From positions 1,302,001 to 1,366,000 of the forward strand of contig JAXQJY010000030.1 in NCBI GenBank assembly GCA_037042185.1: a stretch of 64,000 bases of DNA. Direction: 5' to 3'. The notes under the pieces are model-generated. The model saw only the letters and a list, made by a program, of their open reading frames with translations. It ran no database searches and had not been told where the DNA came from. Positions 21,152-32,422 of this stretch are shown here, one piece after another. This DNA is from Sordariomycetes sp. S80-01Y. Its lineage: Eukaryota; Ascomycota; Sordariomycetes. The translations under genes were made by a program, and so were the position numbers. How positions within the stretch are numbered: position 1 is the stretch's first letter; every line of letters starts with the position of its first letter.

Positions 21152-22094
21152 ATGGCGTCTTACCAGTATCGCAACTCTTACTACAACAGCCACAGCAGTC
21201 ACGACCAGTCCCGTCGGCAACAAGGCACGAGGGATAGCGAGGGAACAGTCAGCACCGTCAACAGTGCGCACAGCGGGCGCGAATCCGCGGCTACACAAAA
21301 CACGGAGCCACCGACCTACTCCAAGAAGATCGTCGTCGTGGGCGACGGCGGTTGTGGCAAGACTTGTTTGCTCATCAGCTACAGTCAGGGCTACTTCCCC
21401 GAGGTATGTTATTCACGTACCCCTCTCTAGACAAACATTGTACTGATATTCCCAGAAATATGTCCCGACCGTCTTCGAAAACTACATCACCTACCCAGTC
21501 CATCCCCCTACAAATAAGACTGTAGAGCTGGCACTATGGGACACGGCTGGTCAGGAGGAGTATGATCGCTTGCGACCCCTCTCCTACCCCGAGACCGATC
21601 TCATCTTTGTCTGCTTCGCCATTGACTGCCCGAACTCATTAGACAACGTCATTGACAAGGTGAGTTCAGAAGCCCCCGTGCCCCGTGCTCTGCGCTCCGA
21701 GATTCAATTAACTAACCCTTCCCAGTGGTACCCCGAAGTCCTCCACTTCTGCCCATACACGCCCCTTATTCTCGTCGGTCTCAAGTCAGATCTCCGCTAC
21801 AAGCGTACCTGCATCGACATGCTCAAGACCCAGGGTCTCACCCCTGTCACTACCGAGCAGGGTATGAATGTGGCCAAAAAGATGAACGCCCAATACATGG
21901 AATGCAGCAGCAAAGAGATGACGGGAGTCGACGAGATCTTTGAGCGCGCCATCCTCACGGTCGTTGCTAACGACCGCAAGACCCTGGAGGTCTCTTCGGC
22001 CGGTCCATCCTCGCAGAGCGCCGCTGCTGGCAGGACGTCGATGCCTGGCGTGGGGGTGCCTAAGAGGAAGAAGAGAAAGTGTCAATTTCTTTGA
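21152..22094 (+). CDS. RHO4: Rho GTPase Rho4
   Basis: Three exons, 21152..21403, 21456..21659 and 21726..22094, give 274 aa. Rho4 directs septum formation and formin/actin-ring assembly in filamentous fungi. G motifs are complete: P-loop GDGGCGKT, switch [10 protein letters not shown], switch [20 protein letters not shown] for guanine recognition, and ECSSKEM. The extra N-terminal extension of about 65 residues and the Gly-Gly P-loop are typical of Rho4 rather than Rho1-3 or Cdc42. The tail has a polybasic run KRKKRK followed by the CAAX box CQFL, whose final Leu suggests geranylgeranylation. The start at 21152 was chosen by family resemblance ([11 protein letters not shown]); an in-frame ATG at 20978 would add 58 residues. 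Confidence 0.95.
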
Positions 22095-22559
22095 GAGGCC
22101 CCTCTGGTATCATGTCCCAGCCAGTTCAGGGGATTCCGCAATACATGTTGTAATGACGACCGCATGATGTCTTTTTGTTCGGCTCTTCTTTTTATTTTTC
22201 CGTCATTGCCTTTCGACGCGACATCAGCAGCGAGCGCAGGGGAGTGGTTCGTAGGGCGCATATCAGGACTCGGTTAGGAAGGGTATATACGGACGGTGGA
22301 AATGTGCTTGTGCTGGGTCGTCCTGGCTTCGAAGCTGGCGATGCTGCTTCGGGCTTCTCCAGTGTTGTTGGCTGGATGAATGACCATATGTCCTCAACAT
22401 TTTCTTTTGTAGTAGCACGGTTGCGTCGATTGGGATGGATTTGGCATAGGAACAAAGTACAGTGATTTCATTCCATGGAAGAGTCGTAAATCGTTGTGAT
22501 TTCGTGTGGCTAAAACGTCTCGTGCGGTGTCGCATGCTTGTCAAGGCTCCGTTCGGGTA
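22095..22559. other. convergent 3' region, 465 bp
   Basis: The 3' flanks of RHO4 and DAD1 meet here. Nothing else seen. Confidence 0.5.
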
Positions 22560-22879
22560 TCATTGCTCGCCCTTCTTCTCGCTGTCCCGCTGCTCGTCCT
22601 GTCCGTGCGCCTCGTCTCTCTTGGCCTCGTCATCCTTGGCCATCACGTTCTCAAACTGCGACCACAGCGCCTCCACGGAAGAGAACTCGTTGCCGACGGC
22701 GATGACTGACTCGAGGGAGCGGTTCAGCTTGTTGATGTTGGCGAGGACTTGCTCAAAGCTCTGGGCGGCGAGGTCAGTTGCGGTCGAGGAATGGGGAGGA
22801 GTTCCGGTCAGGGGCTCACCATGGCTATCTCGCCGACGAGGGCTTCGCGCTGGGTCTCGAAGTACGACTTCTCCTCCAT
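22560..22879 (-). CDS. DAD1: DASH complex subunit Dad1
   Basis: Two small exons, 22879..22820 and 22760..22560, give 86 aa. Dad1 is part of the DASH/Dam1 ring that couples kinetochores to microtubule plus ends. The helix [17 protein letters not shown], then [17 protein letters not shown], matches the Dad1 core (yeast LNALNRSLE, then VGKEFESV). The N-terminal [15 protein letters not shown] is also family-like. The C-terminus is a charged tail ([16 protein letters not shown]). The intron is 59 nt with a GTGAGC donor and GCCCAG acceptor. Confidence 0.9.
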
Positions 22880-23428
22880 ATTAGCGGCGTGTGCTGGGGA
22901 GAAGTTGGGTTCGCAGGTTGGGTTCAAGTTGAGACGGGTGGCGCGTTCGCGACGCGGAATTGGGAGCTGGAGACGGCCGGGAATGGTGGGGTCTGTTGAC
23001 TTGGGGTGGGGTCACGCGCTCAGACTTCCATCCCTTCCACGATCCCCAGATTATAGTGGTTATTCGAAAGGATACAGAGGCTCTGGTTGATGCACTGTAT
23101 CCGCATTGGTTGGAAACCCTATTCATCGTATGGCAACACACAAGAGCTCGCTACGGTATCGCACGAGGAGAGCTTGAACTCAATCGTCCACGAGGATGGC
23201 GGCCCTGACTGGTTTTTGATACAAGAAACACAGACCGGAATTCTAGAACCTGATGCAAGTTTTTCTTGAACAGATGTAGTATATACTATGAAAGACGTGA
23301 TGATACATTTATGCTGCTAACTCCAAGTATACCGTCCAGCGTTCATGCGCCGTCCAAACTCCTGCGTTCGTAGACATAGCGCGAATTCATGATAACCCGT
23401 TTCCTGAATCTGTGTGGCCAAACCACCT
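22880..23428. other. DAD1 promoter region
   Basis: 549 bp upstream of DAD1. Overlapping open frames on both strands, none with recognisable content. Confidence 0.4.
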
Positions 23429-23692
23429 TCACAGCCAGTCTGGAGGCTCGTCCTCAACAAAACGCTGAAGAGCAAGCCCGAATAGGATGATTGCAGCTTC
23501 AATTACTTCGGGAGAGTCGTAAGTCTGTTCATCTTCGGCCTCGGTCTGGACCTCGTGTTGGACCTCATTTTGAATGTCCCTTTGGATCACGCTTTCAATC
23601 GTGCTTTGAAATACGCTATGCATCTCGTCTTGAACTTCGCCGTGAATCTCGCTTTCGTCCTGCGGTGTTTGTTGCTCTCTCGCCAGATGCAA
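23429..23692 (-). CDS. possible small ORF with tetrapeptide repeat
   Basis: An 87-codon frame starting 57 nt past the SNT1 stop and in the same reading frame as SNT1. Its middle reads as about ten tetrads, EIHG EVQD EMHS VFQS, then TIES VIQR DIQN EVQH EVQT EAED, each with a hydrophobic second residue and usually an acid first. I recognise no family. It could be a separate small gene, part of the SNT1 3' UTR, or a C-terminal extension reached by alternative splicing. The underlying DNA is a 12-bp periodic repeat, so openness alone is weak evidence of coding. Confidence 0.25.
   Translation of the reverse strand: MHLAREQQTPQDESEIHGEVQDEMHSVFQSTIESVIQRDIQNEVQHEVQTEAEDEQTYDSPEVIEAAIILFGLALQRFVEDEPPDWL
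23532..23663. repeat. degenerate 12-bp tandem repeat, 11 units
   Basis: Eleven consecutive 12-nt units with no indel, consensus near CTTTGAATCTCG on the plus strand. Units start at 23532, 23544, 23556 and so on to 23652. Most keep T-TGAA/TGGA in the first half and CG or TG at the end. The strict 12-nt spacing and lack of stops suggest either a degraded minisatellite or a coding repeat of four residues. Confidence 0.8.
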
Positions 23693-23749
23693 CTGGGGCG
23701 TCTGCTAGTGCGTCTGCTGCTCCCCCATCCCCTGCCCATTGCTTCGATC

Positions 23750-26700
23750 CTATCTATTATACGGGTCGCCCGACCTGCCGAACTCGGGTGGCCGAAGGCC
23801 TCTGGCAATCATCTCCCGCTCAGTCATCTGTTGCTCCCTGGGATCCCGAGACTCGCGAAGCTGCATATCCCTCGGGTCAGCACCGGGATACCCAGGTCCG
23901 GGGGGTGCCGCATGAGGGCCGCGATTGTCGTAGCTTGCCGGAGTGTAGCTCCGCGGAGGCAGCTCTCTTGGATCTCTGGATGCTACAGGACCAGGCGTGG
24001 CGTATCTAGGATAAGCCTGAGCTGGAGGAGGGACGGAGTCTGGGCCGCGCGAGCTGGGTGGTGGCTGAGCGTAGCGGCCTTGGATTTGATGATGAGGAGG
24101 GGGCTGCTGCTGTTGCTGTTGAGAGCCGTACATGGGCGGCCCACGCTCATCCCTCATGCCGCCATGTGGTTGTTGGGATGGAGGGGCAGATGGCCACTGT
24201 CCTGTTGGTGTACCTGCTTTGGGAGTGCCTGCGCCGTGGGGACCTCCCCATTGATGCTGAGGAGGTGGAGGCTCCCTACCCCAGCTCCCCGAAGGCCGGC
24301 TCTGGTGATGGCCCGCAGGTGGCCACGAGTCTCTGCTCCCGCGGGGAGGCTCGCCGGGCCGTGATTGAGCTTGGAGGCCGAACTGAGGAGGCGGGGACGA
24401 TGCAGGTGGTGGTTGGTTTCCGGTGTAGGCAGTGGGATATCCTGTCTGAGGAGGTCCCTGGCCTCTGCTAGAGTGGGCAGGATACTGATGCGTGGCTTGT
24501 GGAGAGTTGGTTTGACTCTGATGACCAGTCTGGTACTGTGGACGACCATACATGTCCCTCTCGCCGGGAGAGTCCACCGGCGCATAGGCTGAGCGGGAAG
24601 GCTGAGATGGAGACGAGTAGGTAGGCTTCAGTGATGGCATTCCGACTGGCGCAGCCGAGGGCGGTCTAGTCCCATATGGCGAGTAGTGTTGTTCCGATTC
24701 GCGTCGCAAATGTGAAGGAGGCTGGTGAGCAGGAGGTGCTCTTCCAAGGCCCTGAGGTGGAGGGGTAGCCGACGATGAACCAGGTTGGGCCGTGACGTCG
24801 TTGACGCGTTTCGGCGGCGGCGGAGGATCATCGTTGAGAAGGCTCATGATATTAGACTTCCTAGGCGGCTCCGATGGTCTTGCTGCGGCGGCCGGAGGCG
24901 CAGGAGTCGAAGATTGTGGCGGCGCACCGAATTCCGGCGCAGAGCCAGAGGACTGTCTGTGCTGCATGGATGACAACGGGCGTGATGTGGGAGGACCCAA
25001 AGGCGGCGGAGACTGGGCTGGAGGAGGATCACTCAGCAGTCCTCTCATCGGCTGGCTTGAAGTGTGTGGAGGCGCATATTGGGGTGCTCCATGACGAGGT
25101 GGCTCCTGAGGATGCCTTCCCAGAGCCAGAGGGTCGCCCCTCGGAGTCTCACGAGCGTCGTACAGTGGCCGCCCGAAAGCATCGTACTGGCGTCTGGGTC
25201 TTTCGTGCCCGGGTTGAAGCTCCATCGCGCGACGTTCAGCCTGACGTGCCATGTCTCGCTCCCTTTCCCTCTCTTTGAGTTCAATCTCTCGTTGCCTCTC
25301 GACTTCACGATCACGCAGACGGTGATGTTGTTCAAGTATCTCCCTCTTCTGCCGCTCTAGAGATGTTTCCGCTTGGGGACCATACATCGGGGGTCTGGCA
25401 GCATCAGGGTGAGGTTGCCCTGCTGCTTGCTGTGGCAATGGAACGCGCTGCTGATCATTTTCTCGTTCACGCTCGCGCTCGAAGCCAAATGGTTGAGGCG
25501 GTGCTCGTGGTGCTCCTAGAGAGGGCGCTGCAGGTGACATGGCCTGCGAAACTGAAGGATGTTGTTGCTGCTGTGGTTGAGGCTGAGGCTGAGGCTGAGT
25601 CTGCTGTTGTTGCTGTTGCTGTGGCATAGGAATAGGCTTCTGACCTCTTTCGCCCATTGCTGGCTGCGTAGGGGCTTGCGCGATGGGCACGCCGTAAGCC
25701 GGATACCCCTGAGGACCAGGAGGTGGGCCGGCCTCCGTCTTTGGTCTTGCGGGTTCGGGTGCGAGCTCCATCCCACCTGGAGCGGCAGCGAGAGGCCTCG
25801 AAGCTCCTTGCGCTGCATTGTCGTACCTCCTACCCCTTCCGGTAGTTGTGGGTTGAGGCGGATCCGGCCTTTTCTCTCCGCGTGCTTTCTTCGCATCCGC
25901 TTCCTGGATCATGGCCTCCCATTCGACGCGGCCCGCCTCCTTCTGGCGAACATAGTAGTTCTTGACCTGGTAAAAATTAGTACATCTAATTTTCTACAAA
26001 GCACAGGGGATAGCATACCATGACCGGTGTCTTCGAACCCATCCATGCTGCGATCTTGTTCCAGTCGGAACCGAAGGCCCGCAACAAGCCTGGGAAGTCG
26101 TTCGACTCAGAGACGCTCCAATAGCTACTAGCCTGTGTTGGAGCCTTACGCTCAGGTTGCGGTTGCGAGAGATTGAACGTCGTCATGGCTGGTTGAGGTG
26201 GTGCCGGGGGTTCAGGGCGGAGGGACGGTGCTGCCATCACGTCTGCGATCGATCCTGGTCCTAGCGGTTGAGAGCGATCGAGTCCTTGCATCCCTTGCTG
26301 ATGAAGTTGTCCGATGGGGAAAGGAGCTTGCATGCCGGGGGGCTGCTGCTCGAAGTGAGTAGGCAAACGATGGACATCCCCCGATATTTGCGCCTGGAAC
26401 TCTAGGTTCTGTCCCTTAACGTCGGAGCGTGAGCGCCCTCTACCAGGTCCTGGAGCAGCCGCAAGCATTTGGTTTGGCTTGGGAAGCTTGCTGTCTTTGT
26501 CCTTCTTGCGTCTGTTCTTGCGGCCGTCCACCTTTTCTGGCTGATCGCCCTTGTTTGCGCCGGCTCGGCGGCCTGGCGTCCCGACAGGCGTCCCGCTTTC
26601 GCTTTCCGTTGGGGCCTGTTCGAAGCCAAAGGTAGGCGCAGCAGCACGTCGTAAACGGCGGCGACTGTCACCATTCTCACCGTTGTCGTTGTTGTCATCA

Positions 26701-29700
26701 CCTTCGGCATCTCCATTGCCCAGTTCGGACACCAAAGCGCTGGATCGCTGCTTGCCGCGGCCGCCCTTCTTCCTCTTCTTGGGCTGTCGCTTCAGTTTGT
26801 CCTTCAGGTTCAGTTCCTTCTTCATAAGGTAGTAATACTGTATGCAAGCACCAAAGTCACGATTAGGGATGGCCTCCGCGACTTTGCCCCACTGCTTGGG
26901 AAGCTGCAGATACGTCTTTTCGAAGGCCTCATGCTCCTCTGCCGTGAAGTTGTTGACGGGCGGAAGAACCTCCCATGCGGACACGAGCCTCTCAGGAGGG
27001 ACGAAACCGCTCCGATCGTAGAACTGTTCTGTTTGCTTTTCCTCCTCAGTCCAATACATCTCGGGAATTGTGGCCTCTTTATCACTGCGGTACTTTTCCT
27101 TCTGCATTCGCTGCTCTCGTTCCTTACGCTCGTCTTCTTCCCGCATCGATGCTTGCAGGACGCGTTCAAGGTCGCGCTCCGAAGCAAACCGTCGGCTGCC
27201 CCTCCCCTCTCGGCCACTGGTGGGCTCAGGAGTAGGAGGACCGGCTGCTTCGACCGGGACAGCTGGGACGGCAGACTTGTCGCGACTCCTTATGGCGATA
27301 GGGTCATCAGACTGAGTGTAATCGAGGTAATATCTGTAATTCTCGACGTATGCCTGTTGCACCTGCCTTTGCTCTGTTTCTCTGGCAAGACGCACCTTGT
27401 TGAGATGCTCAATTATGTACCCGTCCAATGGTAGATCGTTGTCCAACGACTTGAAGTCGAGCTCTCGGTCCCATGGGTCCACGTCGAAATGAGGCAGCTC
27501 ATCCAGTGGTGGAGTACTCATGTGTTTGCGAACAATTTCAGGGTCGACAATTTCAAGTTCTTCCTCCTCTTCGGATTCCGTTTCTTCATCGTCTCCTTCA
27601 TCTGCAACTTGCGATGGGGTACTGGGAGGCTTCGATCCTGTCTCCGTGGTTGGCAACAGCGTTTGGTCGGGGTGCGCTGGTGGGAGAATATGCTCGGCAC
27701 GGGGCAGTTCGCCGGTCCTTTGTTCAGTTGACCTGAACGTGGGACTAGATGCATCCTCTGCCATCTTGACGTCTGACGCTTCTGGTTCTGCAGCTGCAGG
27801 CGCGCCGCCTGGACTATTGCTCTCGTCCGCTTCTCTGGACTCCGGTTTGAGCTCAAGATTGGCCAGCCTGGACTCTGCTTCCGCCTCATCCTGGACCTGT
27901 CTTTCGGTGCTCTCTTGCTTTGCTGGTGCGGAGATATCAGGAGCTGACGTGCTCTCGAGAGCCGCATCTTTCGTGACTATAGGCGAAGGGGTCTTCTCTT
28001 TCGCTTCTGGAACTGCGACACCTTCTGGTACTTCGCCTACCATCTCTTGCAAGCCGTCATTCTCTTCGAGAATTTTGACCATCGCGCCGTGCGACATTGA
28101 AGCAAAGTGAGCGACAACTTGTGTAGGTCGGTCAGGCGGCTGGAGCCTACTCATGTCTGCTTCCGTCTTTTCGATCTCAAGGTTGAAGAAGTCCAGCATA
28201 TCGTCCTCGTCGTCAGACTCAGAGTCTTGATCCAAGATCGACGGTGGTTGAGGGTGCGCCGGAAGTGTAATCTTTGCGGCGGACGCTGTGCGTGGTTTCG
28301 GGTGCTTTGGAGGAGCTGTTTGTGGAGGCAGTGGCGCCCTGGAAGCTGGCTCGTCATGGCCCTTGACGCTTCGCGGACCATCTGACGGCATCCTGCGTCT
28401 GTCGTCCGGGTCTGGTTTAACCTGTGCGTCCTCGTCCGACTTGCTCATAATCTCACCAGGCTCCGCGCTGTAGGTACTTCCTCTCCGCTTATCCATGTCC
28501 ATGGCATCCTGGCCGCTCTTCGAATCGCTACTTTGGGGACGTTTGTCGTATAGCTGATCCACGTGCCCGCTGTCGCTCAGAGGGGGGCCAGGCCTCGACT
28601 GGTTGACGCTCGACGCCCGCATTAATTTCGGTGAGTCCGGAGCTCTCTTGAGATTGGGATTTATCCACTGCTTGCTGGACGGCCGTTGAGCTTTCTGTTG
28701 TTGGGCTCGTGGACCCACGGGGATAGGAGGGCTGTCTGGCATTACCCCTTTAGGTGGTCCAGATGACGAACTTGCTGGATCCTGGCTATGTCGCTCGCTG
28801 AAGGCTCTGGGGCCAGTGGGTGGGAGCTTCCCAGCTTGGCTGTCTCCGCGGTTTGGTGCAGTCCCGAAAGCAGGGGCAGATGGAGCGATTGGGGGTGGCG
28901 AGACATCCCGATTTACTGCTTGAGGCTCCTGTGAGCCGACACCCCGAGCTCCGAGTTTGTTCTCGAACAAGTCTCCACGGTCCCGATCAACCCTCGGATC
29001 ACGCCTGGGTTCCGCATCTTGATATCGATCGCTCCTTTCTCGATCATCGCGGTCGCGAGTCGGTGGGCCCCAGCGCCCTTCCTGAGAGCGACTTCGAGGG
29101 TACCGATCGCCTCGGTCGTCGAATGGTGGCCGTCCTCGATCTCTGTCAGGCTCCCACCCTCCCCGTCCGCGACCGCGGCCGCGGAAACCCCCTCTGCCTC
29201 TCAGCGGCCCAAAGGGCGGCTCGGACAGAGGCGATCCTATGGTTGACCCATCTCGGGAGTTGCGTCTAGGTCTATCGCCATCTGGCCCCGGAGGACCGTC
29301 GCGGTCTCGATCACGAAAGTCTCGGGGCGGCGAACGTCTTCCTCTGATGGGTGGAGAGCGTCTTGATCTATACGAGTCCCTCCGGTCCCAGTCCCTTTCG
29401 CGTTCGCGGTCGCTGTCGCGATCGCGTTCCCTGCTCCTTTCCTCCCGGAATCGATCGCCAGCTCTGAAGTCGTCTCGGTCGCGTCCTCGGTCTCTGTCAT
29501 CGTCGCGCCAGCCGCCTCGACCACGACCTCGTCCGCGCCCACCTCGAAAAACGTCGGAAAAGCCACCACGAGGCCCGCTGGGGGGTTCGAAGTGCGCTCT
29601 AGGTCCTTTAGGCGGTTCCCTTCGCATGGAGTCTCCGAAGCTGTCGCGGTTCGGTTGAAAGGAATGGCTGCCTCTGCCCTCTAATCGACGACGGTCCCCG

Positions 29701-29789
29701 TCGAAGCGATCCTGAGAACGCCCCCGCGGTGACCGCGACCGACGATCTGAGTCGTAACGACCGTAGCCTGGCGCCCTGTAGCGTTGCAT
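23750..29789 (-). CDS. SNT1: SANT-domain co-repressor, Snt1/NCoR-like
   Basis: Two exons, 29789..26019 and 25966..23750 (52-nt intron, GTATGC donor, TTACCAG acceptor), give 1,995 aa. Snt1 is the NCoR/SMRT-like scaffold of the Set3 histone deacetylase complex. The first SANT domain (about residues 945-995, NNFTAEEHEAFEKTYLQLP then QWGKVAEAIPNRDFGACIQYYY) is followed by a basic KRQPKKRKKGGRGK run. The second SANT domain (about 1225-1300, YWSVSESNDFPGLLRAFG then WNKIAAWMGSKTPVMVKNYY) is rebuilt across the intron, which confirms the splice. The N-terminus is rich in RD/RG/RS dipeptides. The last 700 residues are Pro/Gln/Arg-rich and probably disordered, with a polyQ tract coded at 25561-25625. 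The start at 29789 (MQRYRAPGYGRYDSD) was preferred over 29819. Confidence 0.9.
25561..25625 (-). repeat. CAG/CAA-rich tract coding polyglutamine
   Basis: Within SNT1 exon 2. It encodes runs of Gln broken by Thr and alternating Pro-Gln. Length variation between strains is likely at such tracts. Confidence 0.85.
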
Positions 29790-30668
29790 GATTAGTATGT
29801 GGTACCGATGTCGAAGCATTCACCGGGGCGGCGAAATTGTTCGCGGAGTCGACATCCCAAAGTATGGTCAAGCCACGCGACAATCTTGCTACGATTAAGG
29901 TTCACGTACATTTCGGATGGCTGGCCAAGGGCCGCACAATCTCTAAGAATACAGTACGGGTGTCATGCACCGTACAAAGATTCCTTAATGATGGCGCACG
30001 CGCGTTTCACGCTTCGATGGCAAGCATCTGGCGCTGAGGTTCCGTCGATGATGGCAGCCTTTGGAGACCAGGGTGATTCAGGTTGGATGTGCCAGAACGC
30101 GGAGTCTCACTCAACACTTGTCCCGTGCGTATTTAGTCTGTCGTCGCCGGTCAAAGTGAAAAAGATCGTCTGACGCTGGATGAAATTCGCGTCTGCCGTC
30201 GCCGGCGCCTGTCGCAAGAATGCGCGCCCGCGGATTGAATGCGTTGAAGGTGCGTGGGTGAGGTGGATGAAAGGATCTAAGATCGCGGACAGAGCCCATG
30301 GAACCCAACTCCAATCCCAATCCGTGCACTTCGCTGGCGAATCAGACTACGCTGTGGCGCTGAATTCAAGGTGTGGCTGGTGAGCAACAGCCGCCCGGGA
30401 ACGTGCGTTTGCTTGAGCGCTAAGCCCAATAGGGTTGCCGATTTTACATGGACCCCGAAAATCTCCACGACGACCTCATGTGGGGGGGTTCGACTATTCA
30501 CGAAATTTTGAGGAAGTACTATTAAGAAGAGCGCGAGCGCAACAAACGATTCCAGACAGCCGAGGAGTCCCCGACATATACTCACCCCAAACAGATATCA
30601 GCCAGTGTAATTTTAACGACTGCTCGAGCCCACGATTATATCACTACCACGGCTCTCACGCGAACAAG
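29790..30668. promoter_or_regulatory. divergent promoter, SNT1 / DYS1
   Basis: 879 bp between two start codons on opposite strands. No conserved element that I can name with confidence and no further gene. Confidence 0.5.
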
Positions 30669-31854
30669 ATGAGCCAGCAAAATGGCAATGAGGCTCCCTC
30701 GGGCGCCAAGGATGCTGTCCTTGTCAAATCCGATCAAATGCCAGAGGGCGCCCAGCAAGTCGAGGATTTCGACTTCGATAAATTCAAGGCCCCTGTCACA
30801 GCTGAAGATCTTTTAGAGGGAATGCGCCACATGGGGTTCCAAGCATCTTCGATAGGAGAGGCTGTCAGAATCATCAATGGAATGGTATGACATACATGTC
30901 AATTGTTTGCATGCAAGAAGCTCACTAATTCTCTGCAGCGAGAATGGCGAGATCCAGAGACAGGAGACGGGACCACAATCTTTCTAGGCTACACGTCCAA
31001 CATGATTTCTTCAGGACTTCGCGGCATCTTTCGCTACCTCGTACAACACAAGCACATTTCCGCTATTGTCACCACTGCCGGGGGCATAGAGGAAGATTTT
31101 ATCAAGTGTCTTGGCGACACATACCTCGCCTCCTTCAGCGCCATCGGATCCGAACTCCGGAAGAAGGGTCTCAATCGGATAGGCAACCTAGTCGTGCCAA
31201 ACGATAACTACTGTGCTTTCGAGGACTGGGTTGTACCCATTCTGGACAAGATGCTAGAAGAGCAAGAAGCTAGCAAGGGGACCGACGAGGAGATAAATTG
31301 GACACCGTCAAAAGTCATTCACCGGTTGGGAAAGGAGATCAATGACGAACGCTCCGTGTACTACTGGGCTTACAAGAATGACATTCCTGTGTTCTGCCCT
31401 GCACTAACAGACGGTAGTCTCGGCGATATGCTGTACTTTCACACCTTCAAGACCTCGCCGCAGCAGCTCAAGGTCGACATCGTGGAGGATATTCGACGCA
31501 TCAACACGATGTCTGTGCGCGCCAAAAGGGCTGGTATGATCATCCTAGGGGGTGGCGTCGTAAAACATCACATCGCAAATGCCTGCTTGATGCGAAACGG
31601 CGCAGAGTCGGCAGTCTATATCAACACTGGGCAAGAGTTCGACGGCAGCGATGCGGGAGCGCGTCCGGACGAGGCTGTGTCATGGGGCAAGATCAAGATT
31701 GGCGCGGATAATGTGAAGGCAAGTTTTCTCGTTCACTTTCTTTTGATGAACTATCTATCTGACAATTACGATTCAGGTCCATGTTGAAGCCACAACATGC
31801 TTCCCACTGATTGTAGCAAATACTTTTGCCAAGGACCAAAACAGAGAACAATAA
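30669..31854 (+). CDS. DYS1: Deoxyhypusine synthase
   Basis: Three exons, 30669..30884, 30939..31718 and 31777..31854, give 357 aa. The enzyme moves the aminobutyl group of spermidine to one lysine of eIF5A using NAD, the first step of hypusine formation. Family blocks: [70 protein letters not shown] and [19 protein letters not shown]. The catalytic Lys is in SWGKIK. The end, [19 protein letters not shown], is complete only if the second intron is removed. That intron is GC-AG (GCAAGT donor, ATTCAG acceptor, 58 nt). Length matches the family (yeast 387, human 369). Expected in the cytosol as a homotetramer. Confidence 0.97.
31719..31776 (+). other. GC-AG intron of DYS1
   Basis: Starts GCAAGT after AATGTGAAG and ends GATTCAG. 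It joins DNVK to [13 protein letters not shown], the invariant C-terminal end of the family. Confidence 0.92.
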
Positions 31855-32422
31855 TTCCAAGCACGCCTTTATGGCCTTGTTACAGGACCGCCCACGCATC
31901 AACACATCTTTTCAAGTGAGTGTGAGCCATATACAATACAAAGAACGCAGCGCACTGCACCCAGAGGGCACGCCTCCCCACCAGCGCGCCGAGCATGAGA
32001 CCCTATTAACACCGTTCTCGTCCGTAACGGCACGACTTTGTACAATTGAGGAAATCGTCCTCGGAAAATCCCTACTCTGAATCGCATCATTGAGCCTCTC
32101 TGTCATTCCCAACCAAGTCGACCAGCCAGGGGATTCAAAGGCACCACGCTGTCAACCACATACTTCATATAAAGTAGTGCCTGCGCGTATAATTTACCCA
32201 TCTCAGCACCTTCTGAAGTTGGTTCTCGTTGTCTCAGAGCACTTCCAAAGCTGAACCGAAGCCTGGAGTGTTTTCAGCTCAGCGTCTTGACAAAATCTCT
32301 AAGCCACGTAGAAATCAAGAGAAATACAGTAAAGCTCGATGGGCTTCTCCACCAAGATGCCACTCTTCCGAAGGGCATGAAAACTGGGTCTGACCAGATC
32401 TGAGAGCTGAACTGCGTGAGAC
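31855..32422. other. convergent 3' region, 568 bp
   Basis: Between DYS1 and the unrecognised minus-strand gene. Nothing else seen. Confidence 0.5.
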
